64,000 bases of DNA from Paenibacillus montanisoli (GCF_003268025.1 NZ_QLUW01000001.1:1922001-1986000), one strand, 5' to 3'. Shown: positions 40,490 through 49,759, numbered from the stretch's first letter. The notes: generated from the sequence alone by a model not told the origin. Made by a program: numbers and translations.

Positions 40490-40570
40490 AAAAAAGAGAG
40501 CCCCAACGAATCCATCGGGATAAAGCCCGGTTTCAACCTGGTCCATCCCTATCGACTCGATGAGGCTCTT
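40490..40570 (-). terminator. Long hairpin terminator after the HAD phosphatase gene
   Basis: On the minus strand AAGAGCC...GGCTCTC with inner stems ATAGGGAT...ATCCCGAT and AACCAGG...CCGGGCTT, then seven T. The 73-codon minus-strand frame at 40376-40597 runs across it and is rejected. Confidence 0.65.
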
Positions 40571-40601
40571 CATTTTGGCAAAGTGGTTACACACCATTTA
40601 A

Positions 40602-41285
40602 TTAACAGATTTCAAATAGTTCAGTTAAGCTCGAGATTGTGTACGTGCTTTGAATGGCCGCCGGGCTTTTTAGCTCCTTGCTGTTGATCCAACAGGTATC
40701 TATCCCCGACTGAATACCGCCTCTGATATCCGTATTTAGCGTATCCCCAATGACAAGCGCATCTTCTCGACTAAAATCAGAAATATGATTCATCACGAAA
40801 TCAAAAAATTCAATGGCAGGCTTGGAATAGCCAATGCTTTGCGAATCAAAGATGTCTTCAAAAAAATCGTATAGTCCCGACTGCTTCAATCGTTTGATCT
40901 GCGTGCGTGTAATACCGTTCGTGATGATAAACAGTCGATGAGTTGCGGATAAGCGCTGACAGACCTCCAAAGCGCCTTCCATATGCAACTGGTCTCCATC
41001 ACCCAATAGTTCTCGATACTGATTCTCCCACTCCGCGCCGTCCACAATCTGCCCCAGCTTAGCCATCGTTTCTGAAAATCTGGAATTCAGCACGACATCA
41101 AGCGCGATGATCCCGTTTTCGTAATCGGCCCATAATTGTTTGTTGACGGAGTTATATAATTGAAACAGTTCATCCGAAAACGTATATCCGTTTTGTTGAA
41201 ACAATTGGGTTAACGAAGCCGTTTCATTTGCGCCAAAGTCCAGCAACGTATCATCTAGATCAAATAAAAGAATCTTGTAGCTCAT
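40602..41285 (-). CDS. HAD-superfamily nucleotidase, YjjG/YfnB type
   Basis: 227 residues with all four HAD motifs: I, DLDDTLLDFGANE; II, FIITNG; III, SKPAIEFF; IV, ALVIGDTLNTDIRGG. The cap domain and GANE after motif I fit the YjjG-type noncanonical pyrimidine nucleotidases, which hydrolyse nucleoside monophosphates. Cytoplasmic, monocistronic. Confidence 0.88.
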   Translation of the reverse strand: MSYKILLFDLDDTLLDFGANETASLTQLFQQNGYTFSDELFQLYNSVNKQLWADYENGIIALDVVLNSRFSETMAKLGQIVDGAEWENQYRELLGDGDQLHMEGALEVCQRLSATHRLFIITNGITRTQIKRLKQSGLYDFFEDIFDSQSIGYSKPAIEFFDFVMNHISDFSREDALVIGDTLNTDIRGGIQSGIDTCWINSKELKSPAAIQSTYTISSLTELFEIC

Positions 41286-41476
41286 TTTTCCTCCCGTCTG
41301 TGATTACGATGACTCACCATACTTGAAGTCAGTTTGTACTCTTTCAAAGAAATTAAGTACTTGGACCAAACTAACAATGTTCTCGTCAAATCGATCAATT
41401 AGATCACTTCCTAGTGTACACAAATTATAATTATTTTGCTTCGCGGATTGATTTAACTATCCTGCCATTAAATAAG

Positions 41477-41509
41477 AAAATGGCAGCCCATATTCCGGCC
41501 GCCATTTTT
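41477..41509 (-). terminator. Terminator after the TIM-barrel isomerase gene
   Basis: AAAATGGCAGCC/GGCCGCCATTTTT hairpin on the minus strand, 38 bp after the stop at 41547. The remainder of 41286-41546 shows no gene. Confidence 0.7.
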
Positions 41510-41546
41510 CGAGCGTTTACGATATTTACGTGAAGATTCCCTCGCC

Positions 41547-42404
41547 TTATACTTCCGACCACAGGCGTTTTAAGTTGTCCATACCAACTCTGGAGCCTAG
41601 TTTGCAGTCTTCCATGCCTTCAAATTCAACCGAGAGATACCCGTCATACCCGGATTGCTTAATAATGCGCAGTACCTCTCTCATATTGATGTCGCCTTGA
41701 CCGACAATGGCACCGCGCAAATAATTGCCGCTTGCCGTCTTGAAATAGCCTTCGCCAGGGTTCTGATCCGATGGCCGGAGGTAGAAATCTTTAATATGGA
41801 GCATGGATGAAAACGCGATATTTTTCTTCACGGCGGAAACCGGATCCTCGTCTGCGCACATGAAATTGCCGACGTCCATCGTCGTTTTGAAGTTCGGACG
41901 GTTTACGGCATGAATCAAAGCCTGTACCCGATCGCTGGCTTGAACGAAATAGCCGTGATTTTCCACACTGGTCGTAATCCCGAACTGAGAAGCGTAATCA
42001 GCAACTTGTCTGCAAGCCGAGGCCATTCGTTCCAGCGCTTCGTTGAAATGCTTAATCGAAATGTCGGAGGACCATGCAACGTCATGCCGCATGAGCTTCA
42101 AGCCGAGGCTGCTCGCAATGTCCACTTCACGCTTGACGCGCTCGATTTCCTGTTCGAACGCTCCGTCTCCGGCTTTCAAGAAATCAGCGCCAATCGCGTA
42201 ATTAGACAACTCAATGCCGGCTTCGGAAGCTTTGTGCCGGATGGCATCGATTAGTTCGGGATTGCCGTTAAGGTCGAACCCGATCGGCACTACTTCCATA
42301 TGCTGACCGCCATGGTCGGCAATCCATTGGACAGCTTCCAGAACCGTCATTTCCTTCGATTGAATGGCACGATGCAAGCTATATGAGCTTAAGCCTATTC
42401 TCAT
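41547..42404 (-). CDS. Sugar phosphate isomerase/epimerase family protein
   Basis: 285 residues, xylose-isomerase-like TIM barrel. Typical elements: start MRIGLSSYSLHRA, metal-binding region VENHGYFVQ and TMDVGNFMCADEDPV, MLHIKDFYLRP, GQGDINMREVLRI and SVEFEGMEDC. The substrate is probably a sugar or inositol derivative but cannot be named. AAGGGAG precedes the ATG. Stands alone between two terminators. Confidence 0.87.
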   Translation of the reverse strand: MRIGLSSYSLHRAIQSKEMTVLEAVQWIADHGGQHMEVVPIGFDLNGNPELIDAIRHKASEAGIELSNYAIGADFLKAGDGAFEQEIERVKREVDIASSLGLKLMRHDVAWSSDISIKHFNEALERMASACRQVADYASQFGITTSVENHGYFVQASDRVQALIHAVNRPNFKTTMDVGNFMCADEDPVSAVKKNIAFSSMLHIKDFYLRPSDQNPGEGYFKTASGNYLRGAIVGQGDINMREVLRIIKQSGYDGYLSVEFEGMEDCKLGSRVGMDNLKRLWSEV

Positions 42405-42500
42405 TTTCTTTCAGTGCTCCCTTCCCTAGCTCCTATTTATGGAAACAACACTTTAAGCATAACGAAAAAGGCCGTCTCATGTAAATAACCGAATGTTAAA

Positions 42501-42527
42501 ACCCGCCATACTCGTCGAATGGCGGGT
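42501..42527 (-). terminator. Terminator after the patatin gene
   Basis: ACCCGCCAT/ATGGCGGGT hairpin 25 bp after the patatin stop codon. Confidence 0.7.
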
Positions 42528-42551
42528 GTGTCGTTTGCGGACTTTTTCACT

Positions 42552-44867
42552 TTATAAAAGCCTGGTCACTCCCTTGAAGATCGCTGCCGCGACGCGCAAG
42601 GTTCCGATTGTCACTCGGATAAAAATTCCTTTATTGCTATTGTGCGCGTACCGGCTCAAGGCGATCAGGTAGTTGTCTATGCCTGCCGCGATGATTTTCG
42701 CCTTTACCGCGAAACGCAAGTCTTTCCAGGACTCTTTTCCGACCTTATACTCCGACTCGAAAAATTGCTTAATTTGCTTGATCTGCTCTTCTGGAGGCTT
42801 TCCATGAAGCTTACGCTCGCGGAACTTCGCGTACAATTCCTTGTCCACGTACGGCAATTCTTCTTCGGCGATCGCGAGAAGGCGTTCTGCCCGCGCTCTC
42901 ATGCCGCGCGCTTTCCAAGCCTCGGAATCCGTAGCGTTATTCTTGTACGATTGATAGAGGTGCTCGATCAAAATATCCGCCGTATCCATTCGTCCCCACA
43001 TCATATCGCTTACACGCCACTTCCTGTTCAAAAAAGAGGCGAATGCGCCTAAATCGTTGCCGACCAGCTTGTCATTGCCGTTCATTTCGATCGTTTTCGT
43101 ATCCGAAGCGCTAATCCGCAAAAGCTCGATTCTGCTCAGCTCGCCTTCTCGGCCGATGCTCAGCGGGAACAGAAAGACATCCAACGAGAGGAATCCGCGC
43201 ATCGCTTTTTTTAGATCGCCGATTTCGGAGACGACGAAGCCATCCTTCTGCAGCCGCTCCAAGTACCCGTTCAACGATTGGCGCATGTAATCGACGATAT
43301 AGGCAGCCTCCAAGGTTTCTTGCCGAAGATAGAAACGTTTGATTGCTTCCGCGAGCAGCGGATGATATGGCTTCGGAGGATCCAGCTTCTTCTTGTCCTC
43401 CTCGTCGTTCCACCACGTCCACTCCAGTTGGCGCAGCTCTTCCACGATCTCCCACAGTCGATTCTTTTCCTTAAGAAGCGTCGGCAGCCGGCTATCCTCA
43501 TCCGGAATATCCTGCAGCTTGCGGTTGATTTTCTGAATATGCGAATGGAAAAAGTGAACGCAAAACGCGATATCGGGAAGCCAATTGTCCGCGATCAGGG
43601 CGGCAAGATCCCCGTTCGTTATCCTATCGACCTCGAATGACTTGAACAACTCAAGAGCCGGGTGATCGGCGGGAATCAGTTTGCCGTCCGCGGAATAGTG
43701 ATGCATGTACGTTCGGAGGTTACCAACGAGCGACTTTTTCCATTGAGACTCTCTTAAACTGCAGTACGGTAAAAACGAGGGCATCTTTTCGGCATCTGCG
43801 GTACCGTCGGCCAAATCAATGCCATCGAACGCTTTAATGACGGCTTCCACTTGCTCTTGGCGGTCCTCGATCGCCTTCAAATGCTTGTAAATGGATTGAT
43901 ACCGAGGAATGGATACGAGGCTAGTCGCCGCTTCCATGATGGTCGGAGCCTTATCGTAATGATCGGCGAACGACTCTGGGGGCACCGGATCGAGAAAAAG
44001 CAGCCAGCGGTCCACTTTGCTGTCGGCGGAACGATGGAAAAGCGCGTTCAGCACCGGAGCGAACGGCTTATTGTCAGTCAGCAGCCCGTCATGAAGATAC
44101 ACTTCGTCCCGATTATCGTAATTGGTTTTGCCGGCATAAACCTCCGCGTTCGTGAACGATTCCTCCGGAAACACCGTAGGAATCGCCGAAGTCGCTCTCG
44201 ATATTCGCGAAAGGGCATCGTTCTTATCCTCGGAGAAATCGTTCTGGTCATACCCTCTTTCTGCGTTCGGTCCGTACTTTTTCCGGTATTTCTTTTGGAA
44301 CATGACGTCGTGCGTGTAACCTTTAATATCGTTGCCTTTGTCGTCCTTGACGCCCCACCTCCGCCCTTTGATATCGCTCGCCGCGACGAATAAGTCCAAG
44401 ATGCTTACTTTATCACGCCGATTCGATGCTATTTTGTTAGGGGTATCCCTGCCCGTTTGTTCGTCCATTATGCGGAAGCATTCTTTCAGTTTGCCGAATA
44501 TGAACTCTCCGTTTAACAACGTATCCGGCTTCTTGCCATGGAAATCGAGCAATGTTTGAAGGTTCGCCGCGTCTCTCCACAAATCTTTGATTTCCTCGAC
44601 GTTCAGATCGGCTCCCGTCGCCAACGCCTTGGCAAGAAGCACAGCGTTGATGCCTCCTGCGGAGTTGCCCGCGATAATGTCGATGGCGATTTCGGCGTTC
44701 ATTTGTTTCAGCAAATCGGTGTAAGGATTGTTTTCCGCATCGGATGGATCGCCTTTGCGCGCTCGCGTCGCCATCAGCAGCTCTTGCACGACTCCGTTCA
44801 TATACACGGAAAGAGATACGCCTCCGTACATAACGATGGCCAAACGGATTTCCTTGGTTAAATTCAT
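42552..44867 (-). CDS. Patatin-like phospholipase family protein (DUF3376 type)
   Basis: 771 residues. Patatin domain at the N-terminus: oxyanion loop YGGVSLSVYMNG, nucleophile Ser69 in AGNSAGGINAVLLAK and catalytic Asp260 in YLHDGLLTDNKPFAP, completing the Ser-Asp dyad. The remaining 450 residues are largely helical, as in the long patatin-related DUF3376 proteins, and end in an amphipathic helix (FIRVTIGTLRVAAAIFKG) that could bind membrane. No signal peptide. Likely a lipid acyl hydrolase; physiological role unknown. GAGGGATGAAGG precedes ATG 44867. Monocistronic. Confidence 0.88.
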   Translation of the reverse strand: MNLTKEIRLAIVMYGGVSLSVYMNGVVQELLMATRARKGDPSDAENNPYTDLLKQMNAEIAIDIIAGNSAGGINAVLLAKALATGADLNVEEIKDLWRDAANLQTLLDFHGKKPDTLLNGEFIFGKLKECFRIMDEQTGRDTPNKIASNRRDKVSILDLFVAASDIKGRRWGVKDDKGNDIKGYTHDVMFQKKYRKKYGPNAERGYDQNDFSEDKNDALSRISRATSAIPTVFPEESFTNAEVYAGKTNYDNRDEVYLHDGLLTDNKPFAPVLNALFHRSADSKVDRWLLFLDPVPPESFADHYDKAPTIMEAATSLVSIPRYQSIYKHLKAIEDRQEQVEAVIKAFDGIDLADGTADAEKMPSFLPYCSLRESQWKKSLVGNLRTYMHHYSADGKLIPADHPALELFKSFEVDRITNGDLAALIADNWLPDIAFCVHFFHSHIQKINRKLQDIPDEDSRLPTLLKEKNRLWEIVEELRQLEWTWWNDEEDKKKLDPPKPYHPLLAEAIKRFYLRQETLEAAYIVDYMRQSLNGYLERLQKDGFVVSEIGDLKKAMRGFLSLDVFLFPLSIGREGELSRIELLRISASDTKTIEMNGNDKLVGNDLGAFASFLNRKWRVSDMMWGRMDTADILIEHLYQSYKNNATDSEAWKARGMRARAERLLAIAEEELPYVDKELYAKFRERKLHGKPPEEQIKQIKQFFESEYKVGKESWKDLRFAVKAKIIAAGIDNYLIALSRYAHNSNKGIFIRVTIGTLRVAAAIFKGVTRLL

Positions 44868-44975
44868 CCTTCATCCCTCTTCGCGTTTTGTATACTTAGT
44901 TATGGGTTTTATATGCTGCGAAGATTCGGTTGGTTTATAAATAAGTGCTTACAGCTAAAATATGGATGAATGCGC

Positions 44976-45004
44976 AAAAAAACGGAAGCGTCTCCGCCTC
45001 CGTT
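44976..45004 (-). terminator. Terminator after the DUF1992 gene
   Basis: AAACGGAGGCGGAG/GACGCTTCCGTTTTTTT on the minus strand, 40 bp after the stop. Confidence 0.75.
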
Positions 45005-45044
45005 TCGAAATATAAATAGCTCCACGCTAGCGACCTCATCTACT

Positions 45045-45557
45045 TTACGATTTCCAACGCTCGAATTGCTGCCGCATGTTCTCTCGGGTCAGCTTCCACT
45101 TCTGCAGTATCGGGCTTGGCACCATGCTATTGTACTTAGTAATTTTTGCGTTAATTTCTTCGAGTGTAGAATCCGAAATGCCGGCGGAATCGGTTTCGAG
45201 CAGCCGCTGCAGCTGATCATGGATTTCATGCTGCAGCGTAAGCCAAGCCGGTAAGAAGTTTGCCTCCTTCAGGATACTATTCGTCAAATCGCATGACGGG
45301 ACATCAAGCGGTTTGCCTTTGCCTGCCAAATGCTCGAAAGCCCCTTTCCGTTCCTGTTCCCGATACATCTCGCTGATCCAATCCTGCGCGGACATCCCGG
45401 AGTTCCAATACTGCCTGGATGATACAGCAACGTCGTTAGCAGGTTCCTCTTCTGCCACAGTTTCAGGAAGTGCCTCGCTTGTCTCGGATGATGCTGGTGC
45501 TGCCCCTAAATCGGTCTGGTTTTTTTTCTTTCTGAACCAAAAACCCATCACGCTCAC
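45045..45557 (-). CDS. DUF1992 (DnaJ-C28-like) domain protein
   Basis: 170 residues: polar, Glu/Ser-rich N-terminus of about 45 residues, then the DUF1992 core with DWISEMYREQERKGAFEHLA, GKGKPLDV, NSILKEANFLPAWLTLQHEI and the C-terminal basic helix. The family is named from human DNAJC28; bacterial members have no established function. Cytoplasmic, monocistronic. Confidence 0.85.
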   Translation of the reverse strand: MSVMGFWFRKKKNQTDLGAAPASSETSEALPETVAEEEPANDVAVSSRQYWNSGMSAQDWISEMYREQERKGAFEHLAGKGKPLDVPSCDLTNSILKEANFLPAWLTLQHEIHDQLQRLLETDSAGISDSTLEEINAKITKYNSMVPSPILQKWKLTRENMRQQFERWKS

Positions 45558-45656
45558 CGCCTCTTCAGGTTAACTAACCGGAAAAGCTTCACAGTATTAT
45601 TGTACCTACCATAGCGGTGTCGCGTGCTTGCAGCCTTTGGCGATTTGATGAACGGA

Positions 45657-45690
45657 GGCAGCCGATCATTTCTTAAGTGAATCAGCTGCC
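45657..45690 (-). terminator. Terminator of the PadR/ABC operon
   Basis: GGCAGC-N-GGCAGCTG-type hairpin (GGCAGCCGAT with AATCAGCTGCC), 16 bp after the permease stop. Confidence 0.55.
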
Positions 45691-45705
45691 AACCGTGTAA
45701 TGCGT

Positions 45706-46473
45706 TTAGACTTTCTTTTTATACACCTTCATTGCAAACATATAAGCTATAAGCATAATTCCGACGCACCACGCAAGTGCGATCCAAATGTCGGTGCCCA
45801 CCGGCTGACCTGACAGCAATGAGCGGATGGATTCTACGATTGAGGTCACTGGCTGGTTTTCGGCAAATACGCGAACGGCGGTCGGCATCGACTCGGTTGG
45901 CACAAAAGCCGAACTGATAAATGGAAGGAAGATTAGGGGGTAAGAAAAAGCGCTTGCTCCATCGACAGATTTTGCGGATAGTCCGGCTATAGCTGCGACC
46001 CAAGTTAGGGCCAGCGTAAACAGTGCGAGTATACCAGCTACGCCAAGCCATGGCAGCACTCCCGCGGTCGAACGAAATCCCATAATTAACGCGACGAGAA
46101 TAATGACGACCACCGATACGGCGTTGGATACAAGCGAAGTCAGCACATGTCCCCAAAGCAAAGCGGAACGTGAAATCGGCATCGTGTGAAAACGCTCGAA
46201 TATGCCTCGCTGCACATCGGTAAACAAACGGAATGCCGTGTAGGATATTCCGCTGGCAATAGCCATAAGAAGTATTCCAGGCAAAAGGTAATTCACATAG
46301 TTATCCGTTCCGGTTTGAATGGCTCCGCCGAATACATAGACAAACAGCAACATCATTGCGATCGGCATGATGGTAACCGTGATGATCGTATCCATGCTGC
46401 GGAAAATGTGACGCATGGAACGTCCAAGCATAACGGTAATATCGGTGAAGAAATGGCTTTTTGCCGTTTCCAT
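45706..46473 (-). CDS. ABC-2 type permease (DrrB-like)
   Basis: 255 residues with six membrane helices; the order and spacing fit ABC-2 export permeases of the daunorubicin DrrB class (FVYVFGGAIQTGTDNYVNYLLPGILL; FLPFISSAFVPTESMP; FAENQPVTSIVESIRSLL). Its ATG is adjacent to the ATPase stop codon (TAG/ATG), so the two make one exporter. The operon is headed by a PadR regulator, so expression is probably induced by the exported compound, which is unknown. Confidence 0.9.
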   Translation of the reverse strand: METAKSHFFTDITVMLGRSMRHIFRSMDTIITVTIMPIAMMLLFVYVFGGAIQTGTDNYVNYLLPGILLMAIASGISYTAFRLFTDVQRGIFERFHTMPISRSALLWGHVLTSLVSNAVSVVVIILVALIMGFRSTAGVLPWLGVAGILALFTLALTWVAAIAGLSAKSVDGASAFSYPLIFLPFISSAFVPTESMPTAVRVFAENQPVTSIVESIRSLLSGQPVGTDIWIALAWCVGIMLIAYMFAMKVYKKKV

Positions 46474-47244
46474 CTACTTCTCCTCCTTTTTACCGATGAT
46501 TGCGAGGAAAATCTCCTCTAAGGTCGGTTGTTTCTCGACATACTCTACCTTTGCGGACGGGAACATCATTTTCAGCTCCGCGAGCGTGCCGCTTGCGATA
46601 ATTCTACCTTCGTGCAGAATGGCAATCCGGTCGGCCAGCTGTTCGGCCTCCTCCAAATACTGCGTGGTGAGAAGGACTGTCGTCCCGCCGTCAGCAAGCT
46701 CCTTGACAATCTTCCAAACCTCGATCCGTGCCTCGGGGTCAAGCCCGGTGGTCGGCTCATCCAGAAAAATGATCTGTGGTTTTCCCACAAGGCTCAAAGC
46801 GATGTCGAGCCTGCGGCGCATCCCCCCTGAGTAAGTGGACACTCTGCGGTCTGCAGCGTCAGTCAGGCCGAAGCGTTTTAACATTTCGTCCGCAACTTGG
46901 CGCGGGTTTTTGAGGTATCTCAGCTTGGCAATCATGATCAGATTTTCCCGACCAGTCAAAATTTCATCCACGGCGGCAAACTGCCCGGTCAGACTGATTG
47001 CCTGACGCACATGATCAGGTTTTGAAGTAACATCGAATCCGTTTATGGCTGCGGTTCCGCCGTCTGGATTGAGCAGCGTGGTGAGAATTTTGACAACCGT
47101 AGTCTTGCCTGCCCCGTTAGATCCGAGGAGGGCGAAAATACTGCCCTTTTCTACCTCGAAATCTACGCCTTTCAGCACGTGATGCTGCTTGTAGGACTTC
47201 TGCAGTCCTTTTACTTGAATGGGTTTGGTTTGCAAGGTTTGCAT
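46474..47244 (-). CDS. ABC transporter ATP-binding protein (DrrA-like)
   Basis: 256 residues: Walker A GSNGAGKTT, Q-loop LTGQFAAVDEILTG, signature YSGGMRRRLDIALSL, Walker B QIIFLDEPTTGLDP, and the C-terminal DrrA extension (FPSAKVEYVEKQPTLEEIFLAII). ATG 47244 has GGGAGGG upstream; the longer frame to 47259 adds five residues. It pairs with the ABC-2 permease downstream. Confidence 0.92.
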   Translation of the reverse strand: MQTLQTKPIQVKGLQKSYKQHHVLKGVDFEVEKGSIFALLGSNGAGKTTVVKILTTLLNPDGGTAAINGFDVTSKPDHVRQAISLTGQFAAVDEILTGRENLIMIAKLRYLKNPRQVADEMLKRFGLTDAADRRVSTYSGGMRRRLDIALSLVGKPQIIFLDEPTTGLDPEARIEVWKIVKELADGGTTVLLTTQYLEEAEQLADRIAILHEGRIIASGTLAELKMMFPSAKVEYVEKQPTLEEIFLAIIGKKEEK

Positions 47245-47261
47245 CGGTTTCCCTCCCATAA

Positions 47262-48128
47262 TTAAATGACTTTAGCTTTTGACAAGTCGGCTCCCATGCC
47301 TTTGAGATGAGCAAAAGTCAGTTTATCCATCGTCGCACCGTCAAAGTTGATGGTTTTGATCATACGATAGTACTTATTCGTGAGCGTAAACCCAGGCTGG
47401 AAAGAAACATTGTTTAAAGTAGCACCATTGAACGAGACTTCGGTTAATGCAGCTTTGTCAAACTTTACGCCGATGAACGTCTGGCCATCTAAACGTTGCC
47501 CGGTCAGATCGGTGTACTTAAAATCGACCCCATCAAATACACAGCTTTCAAAAGTCGTTTTTCTAAGATCGGTCAACGTTAACGTCACGTCGGTTAGTCT
47601 TACGTTTGTGAATTTGGCCCCATCAAGGCCCGATTTGCTGAAATTGGTTCGTACAAGGATCGTCTTATTAAAGCTTGCATTCGTCAGGTCCAGCGTGGAC
47701 AAGGTGCAGTCTGTCAGATTCGCGCCGTCAAAATTGGCTTCGCGCACGTCACTGCTCTTAAACGTACTCCCTGTCAGATCGGCTCCAGAAAAGTCGGAAC
47801 CGTGTAAGGCACTGGCATTAAACCGACCTTTATGGGCTTTAACGCCTGCAAAGTCGCTATTCACCAAATTGCTGCCGCTAAAGTTTGTCAGTACTTGCCT
47901 CTCCAGCGATCGGGAGAGATTAGCAACCTCAAGGATGGTTTGCTCGATATCGCCAATACTATCAATTGTCATCTTGAACGCGGTCTCATCGTCCTTACCT
48001 TCCGCTTTGAGTTCACGAAAGCGTTCCTGCAAATCCGTGTGCAGATCGGACTTTAATTCGTTCACGCTCTTTACCCCGTTGTATGGCGTGAAAACGCCGT
48101 TCAAATAATCCGTCACTCTTTGATTCAT
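47262..48128 (-). CDS. Pentapeptide-repeat protein with N-terminal HAAS-like domain
   Basis: 288 residues from ATG 48128 (AAGGAGATGG upstream). The N-terminal 70 residues (ELKSDLHTDLQERFRELKAE, TAFKMTIDSIGDIEQTI) are the permease-prefix/HAAS-type helical domain that accompanies PadR regulators. The rest is a pentapeptide-repeat beta-helix (FSGADLTGSTFKSSDVREAN and many A/S-D/N-L/F units). It lies between padR and the drrAB genes. Its role may be signalling or protection of a target; DNA-gyrase mimicry is known for some repeat proteins but not shown here. Confidence 0.87.
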   Translation of the reverse strand: MNQRVTDYLNGVFTPYNGVKSVNELKSDLHTDLQERFRELKAEGKDDETAFKMTIDSIGDIEQTILEVANLSRSLERQVLTNFSGSNLVNSDFAGVKAHKGRFNASALHGSDFSGADLTGSTFKSSDVREANFDGANLTDCTLSTLDLTNASFNKTILVRTNFSKSGLDGAKFTNVRLTDVTLTLTDLRKTTFESCVFDGVDFKYTDLTGQRLDGQTFIGVKFDKAALTEVSFNGATLNNVSFQPGFTLTNKYYRMIKTINFDGATMDKLTFAHLKGMGADLSKAKVI

Positions 48129-48142
48129 AATGTTCCATCTCC

Positions 48143-48472
48143 TTATAATAAATTTTCTAATACGCGTTTTGCATACTCCCAATTGCTTTTGTTGCGGGCG
48201 TAAGTCTCCTTGCCCCTTGCGGTAATCCTGAAATATTTGCGTCGTCCGCCCTGTGATTCATCGCCCCAATACCATTCGATGTCGCCGTCTGCTTCAAGCC
48301 GCCGGAAGCTGGAGTACATCGTGGCTTCCTTTAGTTCATACTCGCCGTCCGATCGATCGGCAATCAGCTTGACAATCTCGTAACCGTATCGATCAGCTTC
48401 TGATAAGAGCCGTAAAATCATCGTATCTGTATGTCCGCGAAGCAGGTCGGATGTGATCTTGTTCTCGCTCAT
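48143..48472 (-). CDS. PadR family transcriptional regulator
   Basis: 109 residues from ATG 48472 (strong GGAGGTGAT upstream). Winged helix of the PadR family: RGHTDTMILRLLSEADRYGYEIV, KEATMYSSFRRLEADGDIEWYW and GGRRKYFRITARGKE, plus a short C-terminal helix (PadR-s2 type). It heads an operon with a HAAS/pentapeptide-repeat protein and a DrrAB-type exporter, and is presumably the repressor of that operon. Confidence 0.92.
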   Translation of the reverse strand: MSENKITSDLLRGHTDTMILRLLSEADRYGYEIVKLIADRSDGEYELKEATMYSSFRRLEADGDIEWYWGDESQGGRRKYFRITARGKETYARNKSNWEYAKRVLENLL

Positions 48473-48493
48473 TACAATCACCTCCATAACTGC

Positions 48494-48522
48494 ATCATAA
48501 AGCATATTACTGTGACTGTCAA
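48494..48522 (-). promoter_or_regulatory. Sigma-A type promoter of the padR operon
   Basis: Minus strand TTGACA (48522-48517), exactly 17 bp, TATGAT (48499-48494), 22 bp before the padR ATG. Near-consensus, as expected for a repressible promoter. Confidence 0.82.
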
Positions 48523-48572
48523 GGTACTTTCTGTATTATAATACTCTGTCTAAAATAATTGGTGCATCCACA

Positions 48573-48602
48573 ACAAAAAAAACCGCGCAAAGCGCGGTTT
48601 CC
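48573..48602 (-). terminator. Terminator after the CDF transporter gene
   Basis: AAACCGCGC/GCGCGGTTT hairpin with an eight-base T-run on the minus strand. Confidence 0.88.
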
Positions 48603-48617
48603 TTGGAAGTATACTTA

Positions 48618-49607
48618 TTAGCTTGTGGTTGGCTCTGGGTTCCAGTTCTTGATGCCGTTGTCTTCAATAATGCCAATGGTAACATCTGCGATATCAGCAT
48701 CATTGAGCAAGCTGTCTCTAATTCTGAATTTAATATCATCGGCATCGGCCAACGTTAATCCCGGTCGTAACTCAATGAGTCCCTCTATATGGTAATAGCG
48801 ACCTTCTTGGAGAATCCTCATCTGATAAATGTCGGTAACATAATGATTAGCGAAAATGATTTTGGCGACCTTTTCTTCTACATCTCTAGGTGCGGAAACC
48901 CCAATCAGCCCGACCATATTGTCATAACCGACTTTGAAGGCTACACCGATCATTAAGAAGCCAATAAGGACCGTCGAAACTCCATCAAGAAGCGTAAAGC
49001 TTGTAAGAGACGTTACGACAACGGCAACTAATGCCAAAAGTGCACCTGTTGTTGCCACTAAGTCTTCATAAAAAACTAGGCGAGTTGGAGGAGCAGCGCG
49101 TCCAACATTTCGAAAGGCTTGAGTAACAATTCCGAAGCCCTTTGCTTCTACTCTTGATTCATGAACAATTTCTTTCATTGCCTTTATCAATACAAATCCG
49201 TCAACTGCAACAGATAACAGTAAAACGAATAAATTAAGCCAGAATCCATGTGATTCTACGGGATGTGCCAATAAATGAAAACCTTCCCTTATGGTCTCGT
49301 AGGCCATGACGGTAACTACAATTACAGCGACCATACAGAACAGATTTATCACCCTACCAAACCCTGTCGGAAACCGGCGTGTCGGTTTCTTCTCTGCCAG
49401 AACACTTCCGGCAAATACAAAAGCCTGGTTTACGGCATCAGCAATCGAGTGCATTGTAGAAGCGAACATTGCTCCGCTCCCTGTAATTGCAGCAGCAACT
49501 CCTTTCACAATCGCAAGACCAGTATTGCCGATTGCGGCTGTTGCCGATGAGGTGTTCCCTTTCTTCAGTAATTCAAAGAAAGTGCTCTGTCTACTGTCGG
49601 ATTCCAT
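48618..49607 (-). CDS. Cation diffusion facilitator family transporter
   Basis: 329 residues, six membrane helices and a cytoplasmic C-terminal domain. Metal-site residues include HSIAD in helix 2 and EDLVATTGALLAL in helix 5, resembling the ZNT9-like subgroup of CDF antiporters. Predicted to export Zn, Co, Fe or Mn in exchange for protons; the metal is not determined by sequence. Monocistronic. Confidence 0.88.
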   Translation of the reverse strand: MESDSRQSTFFELLKKGNTSSATAAIGNTGLAIVKGVAAAITGSGAMFASTMHSIADAVNQAFVFAGSVLAEKKPTRRFPTGFGRVINLFCMVAVIVVTVMAYETIREGFHLLAHPVESHGFWLNLFVLLLSVAVDGFVLIKAMKEIVHESRVEAKGFGIVTQAFRNVGRAAPPTRLVFYEDLVATTGALLALVAVVVTSLTSFTLLDGVSTVLIGFLMIGVAFKVGYDNMVGLIGVSAPRDVEEKVAKIIFANHYVTDIYQMRILQEGRYYHIEGLIELRPGLTLADADDIKFRIRDSLLNDADIADVTIGIIEDNGIKNWNPEPTTS

Positions 49608-49759
49608 TTCTAAGTATTCCCTCCCGAATTAGTTACAATTGCTTATTACGAAACCATCGACCAAGGGTTTCATGCAATTCCTACAGTCCCCTTTGCTGGT
49701 TTCAACAATATTACCACAAACCGAATTCAATTGGTAACTAACCCCTGCCTGACAAATGA

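Noticed and set aside
40376..40597. 73-codon minus-strand frame between the DUF2089 operon and the HAD gene
   Set aside because: It runs through the long hairpin terminator of the HAD gene and has no convincing start signal.
42552..44867. Patatin as part of a CBASS-type defence system
   Set aside because: No cyclase or other sensor gene adjacent; neighbours are metabolic and each has its own terminator.
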